From Ampelocalamus luodianensis (lineage: Eukaryota > Streptophyta > Magnoliopsida > Poales > Poaceae), in contig CM070620.1 of the NCBI GenBank assembly GCA_036346255.1, positions 11,148,671 through 11,212,670 of the forward strand: DNA of 64,000 nucleotides. The letters run 5' to 3'. Position 1 is the first letter of the stretch, and each line of letters begins with the position of its first letter. Below the pieces are notes generated by a model. That model ran no database searches, had not been told where the DNA came from, and saw only the letters and a program-made list of their open reading frames with translations. Below are positions 23,501 to 35,348 of the stretch, in pieces. The position numbers and the translations under genes were made by a program.

Positions 23501-24421
23501 CTATTCCACCATACATTCTATGGCTATCTACGTTGTATCTAATCATAGCTAACCATTGGCAATGCTTTCTAATGTTAAGATTTATCTGTAGGTATGTTTC
23601 TTCAATGATTTATTGTTATTCTGTATGAGATGGATAGTTTGAGAAAATTTATGTACTTTGTATATTTTAATATTTTTATTGTTATTCTACAGGAGTAAGA
23701 TTGTGCTATCCAGTATCCCATGATGATGCAGCTCAAACATGCCTACAACATGTTGAGAAGGGCTTCTGTTATGTCTAGCTAGTGCTCTAGTTTGCAAGAT
23801 GTCTAAGTAGTAGTATCCCATTTTGCTAACTTAGGAGAGCTTCTAAGTTCATGATGCACGATGTAATCGATATTGCATTTGCCACATAAGTAGTAGTACT
23901 TCATTTATATTGTCGTACCGCTAGGTTGTGGATGACTATTGGAATGATGTACTGTATAATTTTATGATTTTTCGAATTCTATGTGGACTATTTTTTTGGA
24001 TTGTTTTTTGAATTTTTTTGTTATATTAGAATTTTCTAGACTAATTTTCAAAATTTTCTATATTGTTTTTCGCAATTTATTAATTTTATTTCGAATTTTT
24101 GGGATATTTTATGATGTTTTTGAATTTTATGGATTTTTTAAATTCATTTATATTGATTTTATTTTGAATTTTCTGACCACTTTAAAATTCAAAATTTTAA
24201 ATTTATGTTAATCCCCTCCAATCCAAACATGATCCAAACAATCAATCTTTGCTCCAATCCCCCCTTGGATAGGTGGAAGAGGACTGGGAGGGGATTGGGT
24301 GGAGGGAGGGGGATCAACCCAATCCCACCTTGGATTGTTTCTTTTATGGATAAATTTTCTCACTAGCCAAACAAGGCCTAAGTATGATTACCCTTAGAGT
24401 AATAACACGGGGCGTCGCGCC
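17573..24421 (+). mobile_element. Gypsy 3' LTR, interrupted
   Basis: It starts tgtgagaacccgcataatt straight after the polypurine tract and ends near 24420 with acacggggcgtcgc. Without the Harbinger insertion it would be about 4.2 kb, long even for rice gypsy LTRs, so further insertions (for instance within 19850-20650) are likely but unresolved. Around 21300 the words gctgagtacattaatttgta and tactcaacc resemble those near the promoter of other gypsy LTRs. Open frames at 18146-19723 are LTR sequence without recognisable protein features. Confidence 0.5.
21703..24378. mobile_element. 2.7-kb PIF/Harbinger-like element, TSD TAA
   Basis: The terminal inverted repeats are GGGCTTGTTTGG (left) and GGCCTTGTTTGG (right, other strand), flanked by TAA at 21700-21702 and 24379-24381. 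Joining the flanks gives a plausible empty site. The left part (21780-22110) is GC-rich with gene-like composition; the rest is AT-rich. I could not recognise a Harbinger transposase or its MYB-like partner in any frame, so it appears non-autonomous, perhaps with a captured gene piece. Confidence 0.65.
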
Positions 24422-25010
24422 TCCTCTCTCTTTCCAACTTCCGACTTCCGAGAGTACACAGCGGTGCACAGGCGCGCACGCACACACCTTCGCAGAGATA
24501 CACCACGCAAGTGCGCTCAGTTGCACACACCTGAAAATGCGAAGACCGACGGCTAATTTACAACCTCACAAAGTATAGGCACAGATATTTTGCGCACTCG
24601 TGTGTGCATACCGGATGAAAATGGTTGCCTAAAAGGCGTGTTTGTAACGGTTTAATTCTCCAATCCAGAGCAGAGGGTGGAAATCTCGCATTTCAAATGG
24701 GTCCAGCAATTAGCATCGCGGCCCATATTGACCTATTGACCTCACTGCTAGGTTTCAGCCCAGCGCTTCTCGGCCCACCGGTACTGAGCAACCAGCAAGC
24801 GCGTAAGGGTGTCCCATGTCCGCGCAGCTCGGCCTCCACAGCCCGTCCGTCGGCGCGCGAGGCCGCCACTTCGTGCCGCCACGCGCATCATCCTGCCCAA
24901 ACGGCGCCAACGGCTGAGATACCCAGTTCCTATACAAGACGCGCCGCGCCGGTCGCGCGTCGGCCCATCTCTCCACGGCCGCCCAACTGGTGCGCAATCC
25001 CAAAACGAGG
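24422..25010. other. GC-rich block without recognisable gene
   Basis: Short overlapping frames exist on both strands (24625-25032 +, 24748-25044 -), all GC-driven and without known motifs. Nothing here can be assigned. Confidence 0.3.
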
Positions 25011-25470
25011 ATATTTCACTTTGACCGTGTAATTTTATCACCATTTTACTTTACATCATTCTTTGCAAATCTTTTCACTTCACACCATTTTTTTACCATA
25101 TGTTGCACTATGCATCAGGGTAAAAATTTGACCGCCTTCTTTGGTGCTCGGCGATGGTGAACAGCGACGCAGGAGACGGCGGCGAGGTACGGGATGGAGA
25201 GGGGAGAGTTAGATGCAGCTAGGAAATAGATCAAAAGCAGATAAGAATAGCCAGAGTATCGCTGACGGCGTCCATAACAACGACGACGATAGCAAAACGG
25301 CTCGCTCTTTTTTTTTTTTTTTGGGTTGCCGCCACCTTGTCAGGACATGACGTTCCCTTGGTGCAAAGTGAAACAAAAAGTAAGAAGAGTAGTACAAAGT
25401 GAAATTTTTTGCTAAGAATGATGCAAAATAAAACCATGGTAAAATTATATAGTGTAACATGAAATTTACT
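25011..25470. mobile_element. Foldback element with about 110-bp imperfect inverted arms
   Basis: The left arm (25011-25125; taattttatcaccattttac, tttgcaaatcttttcacttc) is the imperfect reverse complement of the right arm (25358-25470; aaaccatggtaaaattatat). The loop (about 25140-25350) is GC-richer, with gacggcggcgag and a T-run. No clear target duplication was found. Confidence 0.5.
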
Positions 25471-25645
25471 CCAAAATTCTAGGGTAAAAACGCCCGCCCT
25501 AGTCGGGTGCTGGCGGCTCGACTCTTTTGCAGCGATGAGCACGTTGCTCGCGTCGGCCACGCGATCACGGCCTTCACCCGGTCGCCACAACCCATGGCGT
25601 ATCAACACTGCGACGCCAGCTCGGTTCCTAGGTACATGCATTTGA

Positions 25646-25897
25646 GGACCGAGCCTTGCTCGGTTGGTGAGTGTTGTCGTCGAGCACGTCGTCCGCCTAG
25701 GTTCGAACCCGGGCTGCCTCACCAAAACCATTTCAGTGGTTTAATTACTACATGCACACGTGAGTGTGTTCAGTAGTTAAAACGCGTGCTTACGCTCCGT
25801 GAGGTTTAGCCCGCTCTAAATTAAGCGTGTTATTAAGAACACACCCACCGACCCACGTGTGTATGGGTGTGAGTGGCGTCCCGCGTGTACTTAAAAA
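25646..25897 (+). mobile_element. tRNA-derived SINE
   Basis: A box-like ttgctcggttggtgag at about 25656-25671 and a consensus B box ggttcgaaccc at 25700-25710 give an internal Pol III promoter 30-40 bases apart. The tRNA-like head does not fold into a full tRNA and is followed by a roughly 180-bp unrelated body, which is the SINE layout. Confidence 0.6.
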
Positions 25898-26231
25898 AGG
25901 TGCAGATGATTTCTTTTGGACTGTAGCTCCCGTGCCATTAGGATTGGGTCCTCGACAGTAATGGATTCTCTGAACGTACTGCTAAGTTCCGACTCTGTAA
26001 GACTGTAAAAACAAAGCACCTAACGTCCTAACCAACACACGAAATCGGAATATGCACTGAAGTGAACATTGAATAATTTCGTCAGCATGACACTGCATCT
26101 GCATGTTAATTCTTCCCACATAAAATTGGATATGCTGCTTCCAGCGGTTTTCTCTCGTCACTAACATGTAGGTAAGCTGCCACGCACGCTTAATTACTTA
26201 CCGCTACGTACATCTGCATACTTCATTACAT

Positions 26232-26234
<3 letters not shown>

Positions 26235-26293
<59 letters not shown>
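26235..26293. repeat. (AT)n microsatellite, about 29 repeats
   Basis: An uninterrupted alternating AT run of about 59 bases, likely to be polymorphic in length between individuals. Confidence 0.95.
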
Positions 26294-26294
<1 letters not shown>

Positions 26295-27046
26295 CTCTTG
26301 TAGGTCAATGTCGATATGCCATCACAAACAGGTAAAAGTAGCTAAAAAGTTAACGGCCCAGAATTACCTAGGGAGAAAAGGCACCGTTTTTACTAGAACA
26401 AATAGGTAGTACTAATTAAACCTGTGAGGCTCAAAACACACATCAATCTTTCACGTTGCAACACAAAGAAAAGCACGCTTGATAGTTGATAGTAGTACTC
26501 AAAGGTACCTCCCTCTCCCTCTCAAGAAAGCTTCTGAAAGAAAAACAAAGTTGCCTTTGAAAACCTGAAATAACTACAGCCTCGTACGTGCTCTATCGTA
26601 GTATCACGTCCTATCTGCCTGAGCTCCGTTTCGTCAGTACCTACGCTTGGCTTACAGCAGCAGGATGTCATCCGCCCAACGAACTGCGGGAGGACACCAG
26701 TCTTACCAAATTCCTTAAAAATGACAGGCTCTTCGGACTTTATCACGTCCAAATCCCCAGCCCTTACCTAATTTCACCGATACTAACTGTTTGGTGGTTG
26801 AAAATAAAAGGGCAAGGTCTAGCTATTGTTCAAACGCCATACAAGCTAGATCTTGCCATCTTGCTGAGTTTTCTTTTGAATCAAGTAAGCTGAGTAGTTG
26901 AAAGACTTCATTTTCGGGGGGCCTAGCAACATTAGTACTAGCCATAGTTCAACATGTCCTTATTACGTGTAGATTCGCATTCAGAACCTCATTTGTACAC
27001 TGAATTTTATAATATTGTTGTGTACACTACACTGTTTTACATGAAA
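26294..27046. other. Intergenic DNA, no feature seen
   Basis: Short frames on both strands (26522-26893) show no domain or motif. No repeat could be named. Confidence 0.4.
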
Positions 27047-29397
27047 CTAGTAAGGTATCCCGCGCATTTGCGCAGCTAGATTTGTTTCGAAGTTTGTATA
27101 AATGTTTAATAATATATTTACGTATCTTGTAGTTTATTTAGACTTTTAAGATATTCTAAATACTAGAAACGACATTTGAAACTTGAAAGAAATAACAACA
27201 TGAGGAACGTAATTGAAGTATATACTTTTATGGAACAAAATCGTTGATCATAATAAGTTATTGAATTCTTAGAAACTAATCACTCTTCACCATGCATAAA
27301 TTATGTAGTTGCATGCCGCTATTCTTACTCTATTAATTCTTTTTTTTCAAATTGTATGCATGCACATACACCTATATTTAGTCTTAAGCAATAGATTGAT
27401 TATGTATGCGATAAATTATCTTATTAGTTTACAAAGTATAATATATTAGAGTACATTGCTCACACATACACCGATGTACCATGGCGACTTACCTTGAATT
27501 TATCTTCCCTTACACACCGACTACCTCACTAAACCGTGTCTCTTCTATCTCTTCTCGTCGTCACAGCTTTTTGCTTCAATTTTCAACGGTAAGCCCAAAT
27601 CTTGATCGATTCCCCTTAGCTGCTAACCCTTCGAATACAATACTTTACCGCATAGTTATCTTCTACTTCTCCCTAACCATTACGACATCAACACGTATAC
27701 ACATGCAACTGTCGCCGATCCCAGCTGGAACACGTGTCACGCTCTCTCCGGTGATCCCGAGCATATTCCCTACGGCTATGCCATCTCTACTCCAAACTGT
27801 ATGCATGCATGTGCATACACATACATGATGTTATATATGCTCTACGTCCTCTTCTCTCGTATTAGTCGCTCATCTTCTTCGCCGTTAGCCAACTCAACGT
27901 TGCAGCTTTTTCACTAACCGTAGCGACCTTCCATCTTCACTAATGTCTGCATTTCTGCTTTAGTCGTTGTCTAACGATATAGAGAATCTTTTTGCCATCG
28001 TCGGTGACAACGTGCCTCACACCAGTGATGACACGCTCCTAGCTACCCAATTGTCACATATCATCCATAGCTCGTCTTCAATGCAAAGCTGTATCTCCTC
28101 TCTGCCAGAGGCTCCCCCCATCATCAAGCTTGTTTGGTCACTAACTTCTTCAATAACGCTGACGCTCACCACTTATCATCGCGGATATTGACTCTTTCAA
28201 CACTTAACTTTCTCTTCAATAGCTCTGCGCGAGCAACACAATATTGTCCCCATCTTTGTTGTCGCCACCTCGGCTCTTCATTTCACCGTGGATTAATGTC
28301 TTCTTGTAGAACGGATCGATGTCATTGCACTCTTTCGTGGTCTCCTCCGATGTTATTCGTGCTATTTTCGTTATAACTTGTATTTTTTAATAAAAAATTT
28401 AGTTATTTTTTATTTTTGTTCCATAGGAAGCAACAATAGAAACATGTAACCTTGAGAGCGAACGTGGTGGCTTCTTTTGTGTCTCCCCCGACACCATTCG
28501 TTCCATCCTCATTATAACTTTTATTTTTATTCAATATTTTTGTTATTTTTATTGGAGTTCGTATACAAACAAATTACTAAATTTATTTAATTTATTCAGA
28601 GTTTTAGTTATTTGGGGATTTTATTTTGGAATACGTATAGAAACAACCTGCAAATTTCATTTATTTTTTATTCCGAATTTTAGTTATTTTTTCTTGGAAT
28701 TCGTATCTGAATCCAATTGCTAATTTTTCTTTGATTTTTATTTTGAATTACAGTTATTTATGGATTTTACCTTGGAATTCGTATTGAAATCAAATTGTTA
28801 GTTTTAGTTTATTTTTATTCAGAATTTCAATTATTTATTGGTTGTATTTCGTATACAAATCTAATTGCCAATTATTGTTTAATTTTAATTATGATTTGTA
28901 ATTATTGGAATTTTTATCATGAATTATAATTATTGGAATTCGTATCGAAATCAAATTGCTAGTTTTATTTTGTTTTTATTCTGAATTTCTTTTTTTGTTG
29001 GATTTCGTATACAAATTTAATTTCCAAATTTTTATTTATAACTTTGAATTATAATTATTTAGGAATTTTACTTAGTAATTCATATGAAAAACAAATTGCT
29101 ATTTTTTTATTCTAAAATTTAGTTTTATTGTACTTGACATGGACTCTTTTATTTATGAATTCGTATGGAAATCAAATTATTAATTTTATTTATTTTGATT
29201 CCGAATTTCAGTTTTATTTTAATTGGTATGAACTTTTTTTAATCTAGACCGTTAAAATCTAGACCCACCATGATCGATGGTGTAGATCTTTTTCTTTTTT
29301 TTCACCGATTAATACGAGAATTTTTAGCTATTGAGAGGGAACGTGGTGACTTATTTTAACTCTGCTTTAATAATATAATAGAAGATAGATAGATAGA
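27047..29397 (-). mobile_element. Non-autonomous Helitron, intact termini
   Basis: Read on the minus strand the element starts TCTATCTATC at 29397 and ends at 27047 with a hairpin gcgcaaatgcgc, a short spacer and CTAG. It lies between A (27046) and T (29398), the Helitron A|T target with no duplication. These three marks together are diagnostic. No Rep/helicase is encoded. A second copy lies at 1577-3767. Confidence 0.75.
28380..29260. repeat. Degenerate AT-rich repeats inside the Helitron
   Basis: The same ggaattcgtatngaaatcaa and ccgaattt words as at 2930-3640, spaced roughly 65-80 bases, near the 5' end of the element. Confidence 0.6.
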
Positions 29398-30993
29398 TTC
29401 ATGAGGTCCAAATAGAAACTCAGTGTAGCCTTGTGTTTGATCTACATCGGTTGCTCGTGATCTAAGGCAGGATTTTTCAAGCTAGGAGCTAGAGCCTAGG
29501 GAAACAGTTCGACAAGCCATCTAAATTCTAAAAACTTACTCCTGGATGTCAAAGATCGATCAAGAAGGACATTAATTAGATCCACACTTCAACATCAATC
29601 AACTAACTAGACTTTTTGTAAGCATTTCTTTAATTCTTAGTGTGTTTGATAATTTGCGCAGCTATCTACAACAGTGGAGCAGGAGTGATCAATACCCATG
29701 ATCAGGGTAACCCTTGTAGCTTTTGTATATAGGTTTTAGTCGATTGATTAGGACCAATAGGTTAGCTGAGCAACAGTTACTACCGTAATTAATCTAGTAT
29801 GTTGAAGTTCAAGTAGATTGCTTATGTTTACTTAACAGTTTAAGCTTAACATGGTATATCGGGAAAAATACCTCTTAATTTCTGGCATTTTTCAAACGTA
29901 ACCGCGCAGACGTCGACATGGTTTTTGACTAGCACGGAAATGTCCATAATGTTCTAATTGATTGGAACGAAAAACAAACACGGTGCTCATACATTATCGT
30001 TGGATCAGAACAGAGCATCAGACTTGTCAAACAAGAAGGCAGGGGAGGGGGAAAGGATGCCCAATGCGAGCACGAAATTACCTAAAACAACCAACTTTAT
30101 ATGGGGAGCTTTCAATCCAGGACAAAAATTGACATCAAACTCAAAGTTCAAACGTCTCGTTTTCAATGTTAAAATAACTGGACGATAAATTGTTCGGAAT
30201 TTCATCGGAGATCAAGTAAGATATTCCTGAAAATTGGCCTTGCCAATAGACTTTCATAAGAGTGAAAATTCTTTGCACTAACTGGTCAAATGAAGAAACG
30301 TATGCCTGATAGTTACAAGACAAGCAGCCATGCAAATGATTCAATATCTGTCCCGCAAAAGACAAACGCGAGTGATTCAAGATGCTACATCAAAATTGAA
30401 TATTGAAAAGATATGTACACATGTGGCCTATTTTATTTTTATTTTTGAAGGGAAATACGGGTCCAGTTACACGTTTTCGGTGATGTAATTATTAGTCTGT
30501 CCAAGCTAGTTACACTAATTGGTTTGGCAGCTTGGCTGCGTCTGGAATCTCGAAATGCACCGAACCAAGATGCTTTGCAGGTGCAGCCGTGCAGCGGTAC
30601 GGTGCACGTCCTCGCGTTGGACTAACTCCGTTTCTGACTGTGCTCAGTAGCCTTTCTCGGCCAGATACATCAAGGTGCAGTCTACCTCGATGACTTGCAA
30701 GTTTAACCAAGAGCCTAATGATTATGCATGGTCTTCTCGTCAAAAGCATCAAACCGTGCGTAGCTAGAGGATGACATGACAAGCACGCAAGTCGTGACAG
30801 CTACCTCGGTTGGCGGCGTGAAAGCCTTTTCGAACGAGCAGGTTCAAACACATCCGACAAAAAAACTCAATGCAACAGTACCGCGGTAGTTACACCGGCT
30901 TCAGAAATCAGAACAAAAGGAAATGTAACGCGTTCACAGATCGCGAGCTCGCGTACAAACTATGGGGCCGTACGCCTGTGCGGTGCTTCGCTA
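29398..30993. other. Intergenic DNA, no gene recognised
   Basis: Small open frames at 29958-30188, 30005-30380 (-) and 30510-30782 (-) lack any recognisable domain and overlap one another. No clear repeat boundaries. Confidence 0.4.
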
Positions 30994-31002
30994 ATTAGAC
31001 AT

Positions 31003-31173
31003 CAGATTTGCTATTTTTAAATCGCTTAATTTTAAAAAAATTCAAGTTAATTATTGTGATCATCGGATTTGTATAAAGATTGATGTGTCATATGATTGAA
31101 TATTGATTCGACGGATAAAAAATATAAATTTATACTTTAAAAAAAATTAATCATCTTATAAATAAACAGTCCC
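31003..31173. mobile_element. 171-bp Mutator-type MITE with perfect 9-bp TSD
   Basis: ATTAGACAT stands at 30994-31002 and again at 31174-31182. The ends are weakly inverted (cagatttgctatttttaaa against gggactgtttatttataag). Elements of nearly the same length and sequence are at 4300-4466 and 59408-59575. Confidence 0.75.
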
Positions 31174-31182
31174 ATTAGACAT

Positions 31183-32065
31183 TAGCCGTGCAATCTAGAG
31201 TTTCGTTTAGCCATAGGCAGGCGGACCGTTTCGAGTCCCCGTTCCAAGTCCGTGCGCGCCGTGGTCGTTTTTCGGGTCCCCGTCCCCGTCCGTGCGCAAA
31301 AACGTCGCACCGCGCGCTCTTGGGCGGCGACGTGCCGTGCCTGCACGCGTGCGCGTCCGCATGCTGCTTGCAGCTTGCCCACGTGAAATCCGTACTCGAC
31401 GAGACATCCGTCAGGTCTGCGGCGCATCCGGCGGCAACGCCGTGTCGGCCGTTCGCGAGGGGCGTCGCACGGTGCGCAGGGACGCATTTCCCCCGTGCCG
31501 CCGCACCGGGATCTTGCTGCCTTGGATCGGCACTGGAATACTACCGTACCGTCTCACTCGTGAGCCGTGACCTACCGTTTTGCCCGGCAGCTCCGAGACG
31601 AATCATGACCGTGGAGCCTGTCTGTACTTGTGGTTCCATCGATGCTCAATTCTTGTCCTACTTTAAAATTTATCGATCACTAACTCCATGATCATGCAAG
31701 AAAAGTTGAATTTGAAAGAAAAGAAAGAGAAGAAGAAGAGAGAAAAGTTTTAGATTTCATACGACTTAAAAGTAGCAAAACTGAAAGCTTTATAATGCAA
31801 CTGGATCTCGATGCCCTGTTCTTCCAAAATGATGTGCAAATCGGCCTTGTATCTCCACGGTTCACATGAGCCTTTTTGGATCTCTTGCACGCTTGCCAAT
31901 CAGTTCGACGCCGGCATGAAATGGCAGGAGTCGGGGCGGTATATAGACTTCACGTTGAAATGCAGAAGAGCCCTTTCTGCATCAGCTAGTGCTGTGTAAA
32001 AGCTTCGCAAATGCCAAATGTTTCAAATCGTCCTTGTCCCATGCGAATGAATTTTACTGCAATTG
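31183..32065. other. Intergenic DNA with a GC-rich patch (31200-31600)
   Basis: The GC-rich patch opens long frames in several phases on both strands (up to 167 codons), which argues for composition rather than coding. No motif recognised. Confidence 0.4.
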
Positions 32066-32184
32066 GGCCTTGTTTGGGAGGCTAATTCCTGGCTGAGATC
32101 CACGTGGGTGGACTAAGAGTTTAAACTAAAATCCCGATCTATCCATATGGATGAGCCAAGATTGTAACCCAATTAAAGAAGGCC
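32066..32184. mobile_element. 119-bp Tourist-like MITE
   Basis: It begins ggccttgtttggg and ends aaagaaggcc. The interior atctatccatatggatgagc matches the element at 56785-56903, which is also 119 bp (there ctacccatccatagggatga). The 3-bp target duplication is not exact here. Confidence 0.6.
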
Positions 32185-32543
32185 TTAAAGTACGAGTTGT
32201 TTCGCCTTTAACAATTTGTTTGTCAGTCTTCATTGCATATATAGTAGTATAAAAGAGCGCACGTTAGTTTCATCTTTCATGTGATATATTTAGCCTTTAT
32301 TAGAAGTCTTTCTTTGATCACTCCATACTAAGCATGTTCTATTATTGAAGTTTATGTACATTATTAAAGTAGTCCCAAGGGATAGGTGACCGGTTCCCTC
32401 CGTTCTTGCGATGGATTATTTGTCTCTTTCCTTTACCCAAAACCCCCTAATATTTCAGGCCATAACCAAGGATACATGCATGTTTGTATGCACCATTTGT
32501 GTCCAGGACGTCTCTTTCGTCCTTCAAATGTATTGATCGCAAC

Positions 32544-33735
32544 CAGGGGCGGAGCCCTAGGGTCATTCGGTGTCAGGGAACACCAGGTTAAAAAAATAAA
32601 ATATTGGGCAATATTGCTTGGTACCATCGCAAAGATTGTCAAGTTGGAAAATAGCATCCAATGTGTCACTAACAAGTGGCCCCGGACCCCACATGTCATA
32701 CTCACATGGGATGATATTTTCCAATGTATACCTCATTTGTGATGGTATTGAGCTATTTTTCTTAAAACAAATTAGTGGGGATTAACCCATATATACCCCA
32801 TGTATGCACCCCCTGACTCAAAAGGTGTGCCCTCGGTCCAGCCCAACCTCCCGGGCTCCTGCAGTCTCATTGCTTCGCCCAATAGCAGTCACACGCCTTA
32901 ACACGTCGAAGCCTGCAGCCCAGCACTAGTAGCCGCAAGCATCGCTCCTAGTCGCGTCTCGCGTGACGGCGTGAGTGTGTCGTGTCGCGTGCTCATGGAG
33001 TCTGTGTTTGTTCTTCCCCTCCCAGCTCCCGTGGCTCATGATTTGCCTCGCCTAGCCTGGTCGGTGGACAGTGGTCACAGCCCCTGGTGGCGGAGTCGGA
33101 GCCCGGAGGGAGGCCTCAGCCACGGTCCACACCGGCCGCGGTGTCCCTCGCCCATCAAAAGGACTAAATCATGAATCGCGGAATCAACATAGGATATGTA
33201 CCACATCTTCAGTTTTTCCTATCGCTTTCAAGCAAAAAAGACTAAACTTGTGAGTTATGGTTTCAATGTGATGGTTTTAGGTTGATTTTTGTCGAAATAT
33301 TGGGTTAATACTTAGGGTTTTAATTTGGGTTTTTGAAATACTAGCCTACTTTGTGTTGTCCATGTGCTCATATTGGACCAAGATTTGGATTTGACTTAAG
33401 AGTTTTTTACTACAATGTCAAGAAAGTATGCTCATGGTCCTAGACGTATGCTTCTAATATATTATTCTTTAATTGTTGAACATATCATGATTCCAATATT
33501 TACTTGAATTTTCGAATAATCGGTAAATGGCAGGTAAAGTTTTCTTCATTTCGTAAATATTTTTATCGTTATTTCTTTATCATTGTACATTGCTATCAAT
33601 TTTATTGAATTATTGATGCTAAAATTGCTAGACACATTACTATTTAGTACAATATTGTTTGAAAATTGCATACGTTGTTATTTGTATATGGTGAAGCGGT
33701 GAACCCTAATCATTTTTGTTCTAGTTCCGCCCCTG
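32544..33735. mobile_element. 1.2-kb non-autonomous hAT element
   Basis: Termini CAGGGGCGGAGCC and, from the right, CAGGGGCGGAACTA, a familiar hAT end in grasses. Flanks are ATCGCAAC (32536-32543) and GTCGCAAC (33736-33743), an 8-bp duplication with one mismatch. The interior carries a GC-rich piece (32840-33150) but no transposase. Confidence 0.8.
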
Positions 33736-33743
33736 GTCGCAAC

Positions 33744-34654
33744 CAGGTTTGTTCAGTGACTGCGACTCAGTGTGCTAGTGACAATGAGGTTAGATAGAAC
33801 GTCACTCAGATATAGGTAGGGGGGTCAGAACCAAAACTTGGCCAGGATACTCGACCTCTGCAAGCTTATGAACATACAGAGACCCAAAGCGTCCCAATTC
33901 GACAGATGACGAATTCCAACGGGGACCAACCAATAAAAAACATGTCAAGAGTTAGGTGCGAGGAAGGTAAAACGGCAACGGGTAGTCGAGTACTGGTTAC
34001 CCCAGCTCAAAGACATGAGAGAGCTTGTGCCACACTGGAATCAGCAGCCTTGGCTTGGAAAGGGACCGGTTGTTGAAAGCCATATCGAATTAGCACTCAC
34101 CACTTCGCCAGAAGTATGCAAAGTCCACACATGTGGTCATGTGAACAGAGATTGCAATATGCAGCCTAGAAATGTGTCACAATTCACAACTACTACTGTA
34201 ATAAAATTTTTGTTGGGCTTTAGAATCCTGAAGCAGTTGTTATTTTAATAGTTATGCCGATTTTTACCTCTATTGTCGAATTCGCTACAGGAATCATGTT
34301 TGGTGACTCGGTTCGTCGGCTGTCTGATTACTTCATCTTTATTATTTTGAAAAATGTGGAGCTTGTGAGTGGTGGCCTGCAGCTTTGGCATTATGAGATG
34401 ACAATCAAGTAGAACAGGGTTGTGGAATTAGACGAGTTCTTGCCATAAATGTGTAGAATTATTAAAACAGCTATCGCGTGTAAGAGCATGATCATTGATC
34501 CTTGAAGTAGTATAAAATATCTGATCAGCTAGTTGCTCAAAAACGACTTGAACAGTGTGTGAGTAGCTAGGTTGCAGCAAACTAGCAGCTCTGAAGTAAG
34601 AACGAGTATGTGCCATCGTATGAATCACAGATACTCACAATGTCACTCACGTAT
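33744..34654. other. Intergenic DNA, no feature seen
   Basis: No open frame with recognisable content. No repeat boundary found. Confidence 0.4.
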
Positions 34655-34663
34655 GTCCGACTG

Positions 34664-35033
34664 GAATTTTTTTATTAGTTAATCTTTTTTAAATTTAATT
34701 TTAAAGTTAACCCCCGACACATTTTATTTCCAATTTTGATCTCTTTGGTCACACCATCATCCGTAGCGTGACAAAATAACACTGTCACGCCAGCCCGTTT
34801 ATGGGCAAACTCTTGTCACGCCATGGGTGGTGGCGTGACAGTGTTGTTTGGTCACGTCACCACCAGTGGCGTGACAAAAAATGCGTTTTTGTAGACTTAT
34901 CCTATGGCGTGATAATATTATTTTGTCACGCCATAGATGGTGGCGTGACCAAAAGAGTCAGAATTGGAAATAAAGTGCGTCGGGAGTTAACTTTAAAATT
35001 AAATTTAAAAAAATTAATTAATAAAAAAAGTTC
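34664..35033. mobile_element. 370-bp Mutator-type MITE with about 100-bp TIRs and 9-bp TSD
   Basis: GTCCGACTG is duplicated at 34655-34663 and 35034-35042. The long terminal inverted repeats begin gaatttttttattagttaat and, from the right, gaactttttttattaattaa. The interior repeats gtcacgcca and its complement tggcgtgac several times, so the whole element can fold on itself. Relatives lie at 61274-61638 and 62338-62800. Confidence 0.85.
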
Positions 35034-35087
35034 GTCCGACTGAGTGTCGTAACTGTTAGAATATCACATCCTTTCATTTATTTACAG

Positions 35088-35340
35088 CAGGGTTTTTCAA
35101 ACCGGAATTATTTTTTTACCTGGGTGGCCGGTAAGGCCGAAAATCGGAAAATTTCGGCCGAAATTTTTGAATCAAAATTTAAATTTTTTGGATTTTAAAA
35201 AAATAATAAACAAAATTCAAGCAAATTCGATTTTTTGGGACAAAATTCATCCAAATCGTTTTTTTTACCGGTTTATATTCCTACTGTCCTCCACTGGTAA
35301 ATCCGAAATTGCCGATTTCCAGCCAAAATTTGGAACACTG
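35088..35340. mobile_element. 253-bp hAT MITE with exact 8-bp TSD
   Basis: ATTTACAG stands at 35080-35087 and 35341-35348. The termini are CAGGGTTTTTCAAACCGG and, from the right, CAGTGTTCCAAATTTTGG. The interior is AT-rich with ggccgaaa words. It lies only 45 bp from the Mutator MITE. Confidence 0.85.
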
Positions 35341-35348
35341 ATTTACAG

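Larger units (their letters stand above)
12371..24421 (+). mobile_element. Ruined Ty3/gypsy retrotransposon with nested elements
   Basis: Order: LTR end and primer site (12371-12434), internal remnants, integrase C-terminus (17115-17520), polypurine tract aaggggggtagga (17559-17571), then a long 3' LTR opening tgtgagaacccgc (17573) and ending acacggggcgtcgc. Large parts of gag-pol are absent; a LINE fragment and a hAT lie in the internal part and a Harbinger element in the LTR. That the two ends belong to one element is inferred from their matching terminal sequences. Confidence 0.5.

Noticed and set aside
25656..25720. Possible tRNA gene (A and B boxes)
   Set aside because: The sequence does not form acceptor and anticodon stems and runs into a long unrelated body, so a SINE is the better call.
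31188..31691. 167-codon plus-strand frame in GC-rich DNA
   Set aside because: Overlapping long frames exist on both strands, composition is Arg/Ala/Cys-driven, and no domain or conserved motif is visible.
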